A DNA stretch of 64,000 bases from Leptoclinus maculatus (Eukaryota; Chordata; Actinopteri; Perciformes; Stichaeidae): NCBI GenBank assembly GCA_032191485.1, contig JAVDOI010000016.1, positions 11,394,759-11,458,758 on the forward strand, in the 5' to 3' direction. A program made the translations under genes and the position numbers. The notes under the pieces were generated by a model that saw only the letters and a program-made list of their open reading frames with translations, ran no database searches and had not been told where the DNA came from. Shown here piece after piece: positions 38,401 to 53,400 of this stretch; position 1 is the stretch's first letter, and the number at the start of each line of letters is the position of its first letter.

Positions 38401-41400
38401 AGTAAAAGCACACACTGTCTCTATTTGAGTGTGGACCACATGGCTGAACTAAGCTGCAGTTGGAATGGGTACCATGTGACATTTGAGCTGGTTACCATGA
38501 TGCTTTTATTTCATTACTCAAGAGACAGTATCTAGAAAACGAGAGGTTTTGCATTGTAATGCAGTCGTGCACACGAGCTTGTTTTAAGTACACACTGCTG
38601 CCATTCTGTATTCTGTGACAAATACAATGACTGAGACGTGTGCCAAACGCATACAATCGCATCTCCTTAATTCAGTTAATTTCTGTACCCTGCACTTCTA
38701 CCACACACCATGCAAATAAGCACAACCAAATGTCATAAACAATACAAGTTAACCTTGATAATATTTACTGTGTGGTGTCCATCTCGAGTGTGTGGGATGA
38801 TATTTGCCCATAGCAGTAAATCTGGCAGAGAGATTTCAATTTAATTAGGCCTGGGAATAATGTAAAGCCTACACAATTTCCTTGACAAATAACCCACACT
38901 GAACGGTAAATAACAAGTCTGTAAAATTGTTGCACTGGGATCAAGCCACGGCTCGTATAACAGCTCCACATTTGTTGAGTAGTAGCTATGTAGGAAGGAT
39001 TTATGGTGTAGAATAACGGAGAGTAGTGAGTCACAATACTTGTGTGAAGTGAAGACGGTCGAGCCCACGCAAAGCTCTTGGTGTAATGTATGCAGCCGGC
39101 ACCTAATTTCCTATTCCTCTCCAAGGAAGCCTTCTGAAACGAACCCAGTTGCTCTATTTATATCTGGAAACATCTTTTCATCTCGGCGCTGATCGTGCCA
39201 TTAGGTACAGCACAAACATTAAAGCATCTTCACCTGCACACTGATAAGTTTGAATATTAAAACACTATATCGTTTACAATTTCTAATTGCTTACTGTTTA
39301 ATAGGTCATTTCAACACTGGTCATTTTCGATGCGCGATTACTAGTATTTTTAGATTTTTATATAACTGACAGCTTGTGAATTGAACATGAAATTGATTTT
39401 CATGTTTCATGTGTGTGTGTGAAATATGTCTCATTGAATGCTTATGCCTGAGCCATTTCTGAATGAGTGCGTAGGCAATGCGAAGGAGCTAGTGTACAAC
39501 CAGTATGGTACATGCACTTTAAAAATCTAAATTAGGGGCAACCGTTTAGTTTCAAAGCTTTTACATTAGTACTAATGAGATTCCTTTTTAGTATCAATAC
39601 TCAGTGGGCAAATCACAACACAAGCTACACTGTATATTAGGCCATGTTCTGGCATAATTTGGTAAAATATGTCAATTTCTGGACATACTGAGCATATGAA
39701 TAGAAGTGGAGAAGTGAATTGTTCTTTAAGGGTGGTGAGTTGTTTCCATTGATTTGTTTTATTATCTCTCTCACCACAAAAGAAATGTCATTAACTATAC
39801 TTGTCATTGTCAAAGATATGCATATCTGACCGCAGCTTGAATTCCCACGAGGGATGAGAATACATCTTTTAATCACCAAGTATGCACGAGGTTCATTAAA
39901 TGGACTGTGGCACATACCTTCAAACACTGCACTAGAGGACCAGTGAAATCTGCTTTATTATGAACATCATGAACATGCTTTTGTATGTAGTGATATCATT
40001 GACGAGCAAGGATCAAAATTAAATAAATTCAGAACATATAATTAGATTAGAAGGCTTTCTAGTATAAACTGCTAATACAGTTGGATATTTTAAAAAGTGG
40101 AGGTCTATCCAAAGCATTTCATCAATTTGGAATTATGAATTACTGTGAAATGTTACCAGGCAATGTGTGCATAATGGCATTTCATGTCAAATTATTAGTT
40201 AAAATAGTGTACTTTATGTTTCCATATCAATATTTTAACACAATGTTTAAAGGTAACACTGACTGGTCTTTATGTCAATGTGTTTGCTGTGACCAAAAAA
40301 ATGGTACATTTTAAGAGGCAGGGTTAAAAGGGCTTTTATCTTTTGTCATGGTGATTTAAGCTAATGGGTTTACTCGGATGACTTGTTTGAACAGTTAACA
40401 AGAGAGAGGAAGGAAAATGAGTGACAGCTTAATTCAAAATAGAAAGAACTGTTTAATCAGGAATTGATTGCAATGATATGCCACATGTATTGAGTGTTGC
40501 TGATAAATACAAATTATGCTAATAGGATGCAGCCAAAATAACCTACTATACAGTAAGGCTTGATGTTATGGAGATTTCAAAAAAATAATTATAATAATTT
40601 GAATTAAACAAAAGGCTGCTGATTTTGATCTGGGTGTTGGCTCTCTATTGCAAGGTACTGTTTCTCTGAATAATCCTCACACTTTATGAGGTGGCAAGTA
40701 TGTGATGCACGCACACTGAATATACAGCCCAGTATGTAGCACACTAGCGGCCGACGCACCATCGACAACGCAGCCACCACTGGGTTTAATCAACCCGAGA
40801 TAAAGCAGGAGGCAAGTTGTTTTCGCAAGGAGTAAAAAGGCCAAAGTTAAGTTTGCAAAAATCAGAATGGAAAATGTGTTGGAATCAATACACCACTTTT
40901 CTGGTAAACCAGATTTTATCATTATCCTTACCACCCCAGATTACAGCTACATGGACTATTCAATCCAGTTCAAAATGAATATGAATTGATCATGGTTAGA
41001 AAAACAATGCATTTAATCACTTTAAATCATCCCTAAAGGAAAAACCTTCACTGTTGTTTTTCCGAGGTGTCAGAAAAACACTCCTTGTCTCGGAAAAAAT
41101 CTCATACATTTCAGAGTGGAGATACAAACGAAGCATGGTTAACTGTGACCGGAATATGTTTCATCTTTCTCAGTTTGTCATTTTTAATGTACTTAAACGG
41201 TGTAGATCGTCTACGTATAGTGACCTATAGAACAAAATGGCGTCGTTACAATCAAAAAGTGGGCTAAAAAAAAAGCACTATTAGTATGAGGCTGCGGCGG
41301 TGTGTTCACTCACCAGCTGGGCATCTGCAGGAGGCTGTTCCATTGGAGCGTGTCAGGCAGGTGGAGTTGTGCAGGCACGGATTGTGGAGAGGGTCACAGG

Positions 41401-44400
41401 GGTCATAAGGCTGGTTGCACAAGGGGCCGCTGAAGAAGGGGGGACAGGTGCAGGAAAACTCCCCGGGTACGTCTGACTCCTGACACTGAGCTCCATTTAG
41501 ACAGGGCCCAGAATCACACTCATCCACATCCTCTGCACAGTCCACACCTGTCCAGCCTGGCGAGCACAAACACCTTGGATACACCAGAGAGGAGATATGG
41601 CACTGTAGAGGTCATTTCAGCATAAATTAAAATGAATAGAAAATAAATAAACACTTGTTTTGTATTCTAAGGGTTAAAGGATGTCATTCTCTCTGGGAAA
41701 GAATCATGCTAAAAATGAAAATAGCAGCGGTACGGTGGGGTGCTGCGGATAAGCTACCACAACAATTCAAATGATCCACAGCACACAATTTCTCGCCATG
41801 CAAGTAACACAGCGGTTCAGTCCATGTGTTGGCACAGCACTCTCGGATCTTTTTGTGAAGACAGTGCAGGGAATTTAAAGGTTAATTGAACTACTAGTCA
41901 GAGCTGCTTTTAATTCTGGACAGCTGAATGTAGGACACAGGAGGTTAGAGCACTGAGTGGGGATTAAATGGAAATGTATGCATGCTAGACACAGACGGAG
42001 AGAGATGGGGACAGAGAAACAGAGCTTTCTGAAGCATCTGCTCTTAAGGCAGGGTGAATATTCCACTTGGTGGCAGTGAGTACCCGAGCACTACCAAACC
42101 ACTCCACCTTGCATTTCTTTTCTTTTCCACCTGAAGCAGTTTTACGTCTCCCCAGCGAGAGGAGGGCATTAGCTGGAGCAGATACACCAGCTTTTTCCTC
42201 CAATGAGTCGCAGATCCCCTGAAACCTTTTCATGCTGTGAGCCATTGATTGACTCATTTGTTTTACCTGCCATCTGCAATTCATTATCTCCGCTGCCGGT
42301 GGAAGGACATATTGCTATCTCTGAACGGCTTCTTTTTTCTGCATTTATTAAGTGACTGATGCACCTCGTGAGGACAGCGCCCTCGGGCCGGCTCGCACAC
42401 CTACTTGTAGCTGTTGAGAAGGTCTGTGCAGGTGGCGTTGTTTTTGCAAGGCTGCGATAAACATTCATCAATTTCTTGTTGGCAGAACTCCCCCTCCCAG
42501 CCGGAGTGACACACACACTCATAACTCTGCAATACAAAAAAAAAAAAAAAAAAAGGAAACACCATTAGAATACTATTGAAATATAGTGACACCTTACATC
42601 TGCACTTGTCTCGGTGTAGTAATATCACATTAGCAATACGCACCATAAATATAACAAACAACATACGGTTAAGTTGTTATGGAGCATTCAGAGGGCATTT
42701 ATTTGTTTGCTCATTTATACCCATTACATTTTAGTAAACGGTGCAATGCTTAATATGCTCAAAGATATTGCAGAAAAAAACTCCCACTCACAAAAAAAGC
42801 TCTTTGCTGTTGAGAACTGTCGAAACTGTGGTAGTGTCAAGCTCGTCTTAAATTTCCACATTACTGCCATGCAGATGTATTACTCCTACCACCCGCCCTC
42901 TGGATAATATGTAAGCCTGTTTTTTTTACCCATGCCATCCAAGGTATACGGTACACGCTTTTATCAAGCATACAATATAAGAAAATTAATTTTCATAGAC
43001 ATGCAAACATGTTAGAAATTGCCTGGATTTGTTTAAAGACAATGTTGTTTCTACTGTACATCAAGAAACAGATCTATATAGCTCCTACCGTTGCTAATCT
43101 TGTTCATTCCTCCATTCAGAGCAGCATGTGAACAGCTCGTCCTTTAGTTCATCATTGCAATCTGCATTATGATAATTAATCACGGCACAGGAGATGAATG
43201 GCTTGTTGTCTATTACTTTCCAAGGTACCGGTTAATTTAAATTCCTCTTTGCATACAAGATGAAGGAAGTCATATGGTCAAGGTTTTTTCATGATTCCTC
43301 ATTGCCAAGATCCTGTCTGAAGGTCCCGTGTGCTGCTGGTTGAATGCATGCTAATCTGTATTTCATACACTGGAGGGGAGCCGTTAAACTTTGTCTGATA
43401 TAATTTGTACACTGTGGGCCCTTTGGTGGTGGTGGGGGAAATGCCGTCATCTCTTGATGAATTAGATACCTCCAGGAGACTTCTATTCCTTACCCCTGGC
43501 CATAGAACATAATCTCATTTTGCTGCTAAGTCACCTTCAGGGACCGCAATTCTCCAAAATAAGCTAAAGCTCTGTGGGACACGGTGTTCAGAGAGAGGAA
43601 TAGCTGCACTGTAAACAAGACTATGCTGAGGGGTTTCCAAAAACTGTCCCAATTTGAATAATGAGCGGAGAAAGAAAGCTAGAGTAGTGAAACAGAGAAC
43701 AGTATGACTGAAAAAATATTGGTTGAAATTTCATTATACACCTCATATCACACCAAATACCCTTTCTTATGCAGTGTCCTTTTGTCTTTGGATTTGGAGT
43801 ATTCCCTTTATCCCAGAAAATTACACTGGATGTTCTGACCAGAGTTTTGTGCTAGGGCAACTTTGAAACCTTGTCACAGAATCCCTTGTTGACCATTTCA
43901 CAATATAGAGAGGGAAAATGAGCATGTGTCCTTCAGTTATCCCCAACTTGCTACAGTAGCACTTTCTTGCACACTCAGGTGTCTTGACAGCAACAAAAGA
44001 AAATGCTAGTTTGCTTTTGTTGAATATTAGAAATGTACCAATGAAAGCCTAATAGTTACTTTTGAATGACATAATTGCTCATGCCAGAATACTTTTTTCA
44101 TATAGTAATAGTAGAATTTTAACACACTGAAATGCGAAAATATGACATGTTTCTTTTGGTTTGGCAATCCATAATATGGCTTAAATTATATTAAATACAG
44201 ACCATTATTCAACAGTTTCTATGGAGGAAGTTAACTGCCACAAATTGATTATAATTTTGAAAGGTTGACATCAGAAATGTATTCAAATTAAGATTTAATT
44301 AAGAGATTTTGTCTTTGTGACAAAAAAAAGAAAAGAAAATGATTACTCACTGAATACTTATGAAAGGTTCTGTAATACTTATTTTTCCTTTTCTTCTCAT

Positions 44401-47400
44401 CATGTGGCTCCTGTGGGACTCCGTAGACTAACAACCGAAGCGTGCTGTTTTTGTTAAATATATCTCATCTTTCTTACATACAATATGCACAAAGTACAAA
44501 CTTATTTTAAACCCAAACATTAGGTGTGGACTATCCACAAGACGTTATCTATCTTTGTCTAAAGGAGAAAGAAAAACAAAGACTTTATCTATGACACATC
44601 TGCTTCACTACTGCAATCTGTTAGCAAATAAGCAGCTGTTGGAAAAAAGGCCCCTGGTACTCATTGCACAGTTTGTAAGCAGCATGCAGCTCCCAAGGCC
44701 TTTTTGCAGCTGAAACAGATCAATGTTATAGGCTAAAAACACACTTGAATAACTACAGAGGTAAAGCTGTGCCTTGCAAAAAACAAAAAAATGTTCTCTT
44801 GAACCCAAGTGTGTGCATCTTTGTAAACAGACATCATCAGTACAGAAGAACGAGCATGCTTGGTATAACATAGATAATCACTCGATCGTTGATGTATAAG
44901 CCTAAATTTCACAAACTCAGTTTTCATTCATAATTTCAACAAGCATTCACAGAAAATCAACTGAGCCCTGCAGCTAGAAGGCAGACCAGGCCTGTCCTGT
45001 TTATCCTACCACTGAAGTTTAATCCAAACTGCCCTTCATTAGCTTAGCTACAGCTATGTAAGCTGCAGCTGCAAATGTAGTGTATTTTTTCAGAAAGAGG
45101 ACAAACTACGATTTGACATATACATTCAGAATTTCCTGACTGTGCCTATGCATGACATCGCCAGGAATGGCAAACCCTGCAACCAGCAATGGTTGTAAAG
45201 TCACTAAATGGCTTTGCAAAAATCTAAAATAAAGAAGTATCAACCATGGTGCTTTGTTCATCCTGAAGATGAAATAAAGTATCTAATTGCAGAAAAAAAC
45301 CAGCAACATTCTGGTCAAAATAGGGACAACTTCATGAGTATGCAATTCATATTTAATACGTCCATTGAAAACTCCTGTGTGTTTTTTCCAAGTGGACTTA
45401 AGTAACCTTTCGGTCATTGTAACACATTAAAAACTCAGCCCACTAGGTATTAATGGCATAATTGGCATGATTTGTCTGTTAGGAGATAAAATAATGAGGT
45501 GCATTCATTAAACATTATGAAACATTATGTCCTGTTCCTATCTTGTTTCAGCCAGACACCTAACACTTGAAACTAATTTCCCTATAAGATATAAGACCAA
45601 TACAATCTGCCAAATTTGCCTTGAATATATAAACCTGATCGTTGTACAGCCGTAGCAGAGCTCAGAGTCACGTTGCCATATTTCATTCTTTTTTTAATAA
45701 TACAATAACACACTATCACTTTTCATGTTATTGCACAGTTGTTTATATTTTACTGCAACAGAAATGCTTTCAAACATAAAACTGCATGATAGTCATCAAA
45801 GGTAATAGGCAGAGCCTTATGTGTTTCAGGTCTGTCAATATTTTATAATAAACTGGAGTGCTTTCTAAAGAGTTACAAACTGTGGTGATTTACAGAACAT
45901 TTTGCCATTTTAAAGCCTTTTAGTAGCCATTATATCAGGCCATTACACTGCCAAACTAAGAGTGTGTCTACTTACCAGATGGAGGTCCTTACACATCGAG
46001 TTGGTGCTGCACAAACTGTTCACGCAGTCATCGATGCCTTGCTCGCATCTCAGCCCAGCATAACCAGGGTTGCAAAGGCAGTAAAATCCGTCTACAACTG
46101 AAACAAGAGGAGCAGGACAGTTACTGCATTTCACATCATACATTAATCCACTCCACTCTCAGTAGGTCAACATCATAACACAGGGAAGTGCTGATAATGA
46201 CTATAAAGCACAATCGTTCACTGTGATTTCATTTTTTAATGGATGTGACTATTGAAATAAACGCTTTGTGCCGTATCAGTCAAACCTGTTGTTGCTAAAT
46301 CCATGTGACAGGTTAACCCCCCCCCCCCCCCTCCTCTGCATCAGGAGTTTGACACTCTAACAGTCTCTGCAATGGCCAGTTCAGGGCCTTTTCTTCTACT
46401 ACTTTCCTTGTTCCCTGTCTTATCCCACTCTTCTTCAATGAAAGCCTGAAAGCTCTGTCATTAGTTTTCACAATGTCGACACACTGAATGAGCGGAAAAG
46501 AAGTGCAACAGTGAGAAGAAGTCCATTTCAGGGGCCGTTCTTTAGTCAGATGTTAGAATCTTCCACGTCAAATAATCCATTCCTGCCTCTCTTTAATTAT
46601 TAATGACGTTAAAGTGGGATGCATCATTCTGTTTCTCCAACACAACACTGGTGTACAGGCAGCCAGTGACAGAGGTAATTGCACTTCTTACAGGAGTGAA
46701 TTTATTACTTCCCCAGCCAGGGTCCCAGGATTCTTCATTATCCCAAAGATTTACCACGTAATCTATGCTGTCACTCTGTCTTGGTGCGTGTAGCTGCTAT
46801 TACTCTCATTAAATGCTTAAGGTCCTGGGTGGCAGCAGCATTACTCATCTCAACCACTGTGGCTATGCAGTGCTCTCCCTGGTGGCTGGCTGGCTGCTGC
46901 TGCTGAGTGCCGGCCAATAGGTCCTAGAGGCCTGCCACACTAACCTAAGGTGAACTGGCTGCACTGAAGATTAGTCAAGGGAGCTGGCCAAGGATACTCT
47001 TAGATAGCAATCCACTGCCATCACTGCTTTGTTCCGTCATAATCTAGTTGAAACAACATTGGCAGGATTTGTTGAAATGTCACAAAGGCTAGAGGGTATT
47101 AAGACAAATATTTTGCTCCTGAGAGAAATTTTATTTGACCCCGCACAACTCAGTAATTGCAGGCATCTTAAAATAAAATGTATCACAGGAAAATCTGTGC
47201 AGTTTTACATTTTCATCTTAACATTTTCATCCTAACTTCATCACTGAGGTTGTAATAACTTATCATATCTTATCGGATAGCCACGGGAAGATAAACAATA
47301 TTCTGCCTTTGATAGTATTATTTTGCCTTTTATCATTCATTATTCAAATTACAACACCATCACTGATGCTTAATTGATTTACTTCTACAGTTATGTTAAG

Positions 47401-50400
47401 GAAGTAATCAAGCCTACTTCAGCAGGTAATGTCCTAGATCCTCACATCAGATGGGATAACTCCACTCTCATAACACTCCTATTAGCTGCAATGGTGACCT
47501 AATTGAAAACTGCCTGTCAGACTGTAAGTGAGCAGAACTAAATTTGACAGATGCGCAGTGTGTGCGTGTGTGGGTGTGCGTGTGTGTGTGTACATGGAGG
47601 TTAGCTTCCATCTTGAGTGCCTGTTATTAAGCATGTTGGTAAGATAGGCTGTTTCTTACCATCATAGCAGAAGCCGTGAAAACAGGGGTTGGAGCTGCAC
47701 TCATCCACATTGATTTCACAGCGGGGGCCAGTGAAGCCCCGGCGACAGTGACAGCGGAATCCCAAAGGGAAATGGTCCTGATCCAACTCCTCAACACACA
47801 CTGCACCATTCTCGCATGGATTACTGGCCTCACAGGGTAAGAACTCACAATTATGACCTGGAGTGAGGCAAAGAAACGCAGGTAAGAGAACCACCCAGCA
47901 GACAACAACACGACAATCTCTCTAGCAATGCAATGGACCTGAAAGTCTGGGGTTGCCAAAAATGATTCCGCGATTGTATGATTCCCTGAACCCATGTGGT
48001 ATATTACATGCTCTGTCAAGCTTAGTCGTTGAACAGAGAGACAGACAGGAATAGTTGAACAAAAAACATGCTCCAGTAGATGCCGATCCAAAGTCACTTT
48101 CCTCAATCGCAAATTATCCTCACATATACACAGTACAGTCAGAGTCAAACACACTGTTTTGTCCATTTCAGTGGCTGAACATTGGAAATGAAATGGCTGA
48201 TGTTATAACAGTACCTAAAACATTACAAGCTGTGTGCTTGCAAATTAATAGTCTCCATCCTCGTGTCCAATTGGCAGTCATGTATAAAACAGCTCATAAA
48301 AACACCTGTGGCTGTGCAGCACTCAATTTCATAACTAATGCACAAACTGAAAGTTAATCAAGATTTTCTGCGACACTTAACAGTCACTTTGTTTTAGCAA
48401 ACTGCCAGAACCGTACAGACAAATTAAAGTGCAAGACATCGGTATATTCAGATTATGCATCAATCTGTAGAAGAAAATCACTTTCATTATCAAATACAAA
48501 AGGGAAAGAAATAAAGAACATGCATACACACAATGTTTTAACAAAGCAGTGCAGAACATTAATCAGCTCATGCAATGAACGTTAAATGAGCGAATAAAAA
48601 ATGATGAATGTTGCAAAACATGCAAAATTAGACAAAACACATTGGTTACCTCTGATGATTTCTGTAAAACAGTCACATGAAGAAACACGTCAAGAAAAAA
48701 ACAAAAACATTCGGACATTCTTACAGAAATTATCAGTTGCCTTTTTGTAGAGGAATTTGCTGAACCCAAATGGGTTCTATATGCTTTAATCAAAAATGTA
48801 TATAAGGAACATCATTGCTTTTTGGCTGAGCCACAGCTGACTAAAGTTCAGTTCTGGCTACGTCAGCGTATTACATAGAAACTTGGTGGACATTTTTTAA
48901 TTTGGTACTTTAATATTGTGAATACTCGAGTTATGGCCAGTTTTGTGAAGTCACAGTGACCTTTGTACACCAAATTCTAATCAGCTCTTCCTTGAGTGGA
49001 GGCAAAAAAATAAGACGACTTGTGCAATTTGACGAGCTTTTCTGTCTATTTAGAAAAACGTCTCTCACACTTTGAAATGACACAAGATTTTACGAAAAAG
49101 CCCTCGTTTTCCACTAGCACTTAGCACACACCATGCTTTTTTGAATCTGTCTGTAGAGAAAATAGTCTTAAAACTCCACATGCAAATCTAACCTGATCAG
49201 GCAATCTGTTCACACGTTTAACAATCTGTAAATAAACAAAGGAATTAGGCAATTTTAAATACAGGAAGCTTCTCAATGCTGAAATTGATCAGATCTGTGA
49301 AGTCGAAGTTTAAAATCTGTCCATAAATTATTCATATTTAATCAGGTTGTGATGTGTGCATTTGTAACTGTTTTACATGATATGTAGATCATGTAATATA
49401 CATTTGAAGGCGTGTTGAGATCAACTTCATTCCATAGTTTCATACTGGAACTACTTCATGACCAGACAATAGCTACTTTCCTTTGGGAAAGACGTGGCAG
49501 CACCACTGATGTCAACCACGAGATGCTTTCAAAATGCTTACTTTACTGGTCCTTGCATAAGTAGGGAGCGGTATGACAGCTCCATGAGGCAATATGTTTG
49601 ATATAAACAGTGTCAAATCCCTTTCTGTAGTGTGAAAGGATAACCAGAACTGCCAATCTCATTGAGAATCAACAACCCATTTTACAGCTGTTAGCAGCTT
49701 TCAGTGCTTTTCAGTCATTGCAGCATTCACAAACTCCAGCACAGGAGACAAGCAAGGTCCCTTATTTTAGTATTATCGCACTTGAGATACTGCCAGACTT
49801 GAATTGTGCAAAAAATCAAATAAGATACTTTGCTTAAACGTGTGATCCAGGTAGATGAATTGGCTGACTGTGTCTCAACAAAATCTGGTTCAAACCAAGG
49901 CTACTGCTTTTCTCAAATTTGGCTCAGCACTGGAAATCTTACGCTACAAAGTGTTTTGTGCAGATTGGGAACGGAGTTCTTTTCAAGTGATTCTAAGTAA
50001 CGGTGAGGCACATATATGATTATTACCACACACATGTTGATTACATACTGTGCTCCGTTGCTTTAATGATCCCAAATTGTCTCTCTCAAGAGTATACTTT
50101 GGTTTGATTTACAGTTCATTTTATCTTTGACAATAAAAAGCAACCACATCACTGTGTGGCCACTGCCATACCTAATAGTGTTACATGAGTAATCAACATT
50201 GCCTCATTTCTGCCGTACTTTCTAGAGTGATTTACAGCATAAGACATCCATGTTCATTTTCATGAGCATTCTGAATCTCTCTCGTTAAGCTGTCAGCGGT
50301 CTTTGAAGTTACTTTTTGTAATTGTCATGTGCCTTTTTCAGGAGTCATTTCCTTCTGGCCACTCTGCTGGAAAGCCTAGATTTGTGAAGTGCTGCCCTGA

Positions 50401-53400
50401 CTGTTGTCCTTCCAGGAAGATCTCACAGCCAATGAGCTCATTGGATCTGTCAGTGGTCCTTGGGTTTTGACCAAGGTCCTTCTTGAGTGCTTGCTTGGTT
50501 TGTTAGGATGAGTGAGTCTAGAAGGAGTCTGGCTAGATGAATGTTTTTCACATTTATTAATGATGAAGCCCTTTATGCTCCCGTGAAATCCCACTTTTAG
50601 AATGTTATCCACTGACAGTTCCTTCATGGCGGAGTCTCTACTCCAACATGAACGGTTAACAGTGAAAGTCTAACAACGACAAACAGCTTGTGTTTGATGT
50701 GAATCATATTCAGACAATTGCAGTCATTACTACAAGCTGCGTCAACAAGTTAACATCATTAAAAATCAGGTCATTTAAGATGTTTTATCTTTGATCATTT
50801 GTCTATGGAGGTATAAGTGGTGTTATACCGGCTTCAATCTACTTAACAACAACAACAACAACTGATTAAATCCTAATTTAATACTTTTTCAATTAAAGTA
50901 ACACATTCCTATTGTGTTAAATACTGATCACCAAACTTGTCAGTTAAGTATTATACAATATATGACTACAAATGTTGTGTTGATTTCTTACAGTAAACTA
51001 TGATCTACCTTCTCCCAAATCACCCATCAACATTTTAATTCCCACTGATATGCCAAGACGATGCTGTAGTGACGCTAGCTCTATCATCTGACTGAAAGAT
51101 GAAAGTTGTCACATGTGGCAGAAGCACCCACCATAGCTTACATCTCAGTAATTACTCAAGTTTTTTTTGTATTTAACCAACCGCAGGTAGCAAATGAAGA
51201 TGTACTCATTTTGTTGAGACATGTGAAGTGAGTTCAGACAGGTGAAAATAATAGTATGTGGAGTTAATTAACTTTGCTTCTTGTCCCCATTCCCTCAGTG
51301 CTCATTACCTTTAAACGGAGCCACACATTGGCAGAAGTAATTACCAGGCTGGTCAATGCAAGTGGCTCCATTCTTGCAGGGAGATGAAGCACACTCATCA
51401 ATGTCAAGTTCACACTCTGTACCTTTGACAGAAAAGAACACAGAATGATAAATATGTTATACTATCGCTGGCATTCAATGTTTGGCCGTTCTGAAACATT
51501 CAGTGTGGAAATCACAAAAACGCATCACTTGCAGTTGCTGTTAGTTAAACCCGGAGAGGGTTTAACCTAGAATAATAGGGTCTTGTGTAAATTATTTTTG
51601 ATTTGTCGATTATGATCTTGATACCATAACAGATGATGTGAAAGCTGAACGTAATGCTTTAAGTGCTGACTACAGCTAAAACACCAGAGAGGGGTCTCTA
51701 TGGTGCCGCAACAAGGTATGAACAGCAAACACCATCCTCACAGCAAGAACTCCATTTCAGATATAATTCTGAACTTTCAAAAAAGTTTTCTTTCAAACAT
51801 TATTTATAGGGATTTTTAACAAAGGAAGAGAACCCAGCTTCTTTGAGATGATACGATTCAGCACTGCAACCAGTGGTATTGTCTGCAATGCACTGAATCT
51901 GGCTCTGTGGGAATTATTAGCGGTTATTAAGAAACCTTTACAGGTGGAATAACGTGATCTTTGTTTTAGTTGAGTTATTCTATTCTTCTTCTTTGTGCTT
52001 TTAACAGCCACATGTAGGGAAATAATCAAGACTTAGTATTAAACCACTGTTTTGTCTCGACACTTTAAAGAGGAGCGTCTGAGCGGCTGCTGACTTATCA
52101 TTCATGTTAAAACATACAAAGACCCGAATAAATGAAGCACATTCACTAACCTGTAAAGCCAGGCATACAGACACATCCATAGCCATGAACGAGGTCAACG
52201 CATGTGGCGCTGTGCAGGCAGGGGGAGGATATGCACTCGTCTATGTTGATTTCACAGTAGTTTCCTGTAAAGACAGATTGAAGAGAGTCAGTGGTTCAAG
52301 AATGCACTGGATAAAACTGTGGCTATAAGCTGCAAAAAATGATAGCGGCCCTTCAGAGCCCAGACTTCTTCCATTACCCTCCTAAACTCAGCTATCAGGA
52401 ATACTTAGGCCTACTTGCAGGATGAGGTCCATGTTGATCTCTGATTGCGTTGTTGCAGCTCAAGGATTCTGCTGACGTATTTTTGATTGTAATGTTATGT
52501 TCGTCATACTTTATATGTTCATGTTGAGATTATGTTGCTGCTGCCGGACAATTCTGTTTGACGTCATACTTTCAATGTAGGGGGGGGGGCGGGGACAGGA
52601 TAGTCACCATGTATTGTTTTTATTGCTGTTCCAAGTCTGTGTTACTCTGAATAATGCTATTTCATGTTTGTTTTATGACCAAATACTGCGGCTTTGATTT
52701 GTAACATTTTATGACTCGCGCTCAGTTTTGCACTTTCCTTCAACTTAGTAAAAATATATGTTGCATTTGACTTAAAGCCTCTTCATGGAGAGTTTCAAAT
52801 GTGATGACACCTTCACCAATTGCAGTTGCAGTATTTTAAGACAGTTGTCACAAAAATTAAGTCAGTCTGACATTCCGTGTGCATATTTTGCAACACTTGG
52901 AATAAACACATTTTTACTGTTGTGCTAGCAAAGTTATTTTGACACCGTTTTGGATACTTGACAAGTAAGGGTTTTAAATCAAACAACTATCTTTCTGTTC
53001 AAACACCATACTTTCTGTAGCTGACTTCTATTCTTTCTGTAGCTGATATCTATTTCTATATTGTATATGGCACAGAAAGAACAGATCATGTAATATACAA
53101 TATGCTTCATTCCCTTGGCTTTGCATAATTAGTTTACTCCGTAAATACAAAATAGATCTGCTGCACACGTGATGTTTTTTGCATTATCACTATTTCACAC
53201 ATTTAAAGTCGCTGTAAGCTTTGGAGGAGGCTGATATATAGTGTGAAATGTCAAAGTGGAGAGGATGTCTTTGAATTACAGAAACATTCAATGTAATCCC
53301 AGAGTACTGTTTTCTGCTCTTTTCACTACAAATGTCTAAAAAGAGTTTGTTTTACTGTATAACCTCATCGCCTCCCATGTGGCCTGAAGGTTAGCACGAG

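Larger units (their letters stand above)
28676..41313. other. eys intron w13/w14 (12.6 kb), repeat-bearing
   Basis: This is the largest intron fully inside the window. It holds a hairpin element (31203-31373), a DIRS relic (32280-33345), a dispersed fish repeat (about 33400-33720) and a hAT-like element (37756-38284). The protein joins cleanly across it (...CRCPAG to FEGSWC), so no exon seems missing. About 28700-31200, 33730-37750 and 38300-41300 show no recognised feature. Confidence 0.65.
46098..47659. other. eys intron w10/w11 (1.6 kb)
   Basis: Contains a C15 run (46317-46331) and an impure (TG)n tract (47559-47591); no repeat family or exon recognised. Confidence 0.7.

Noticed and set aside
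47627..48166. 179-codon minus-strand frame, the longest in the window
   Set aside because: It is a shadow: it overlaps exon w10 in the wrong frame and runs into the intron.
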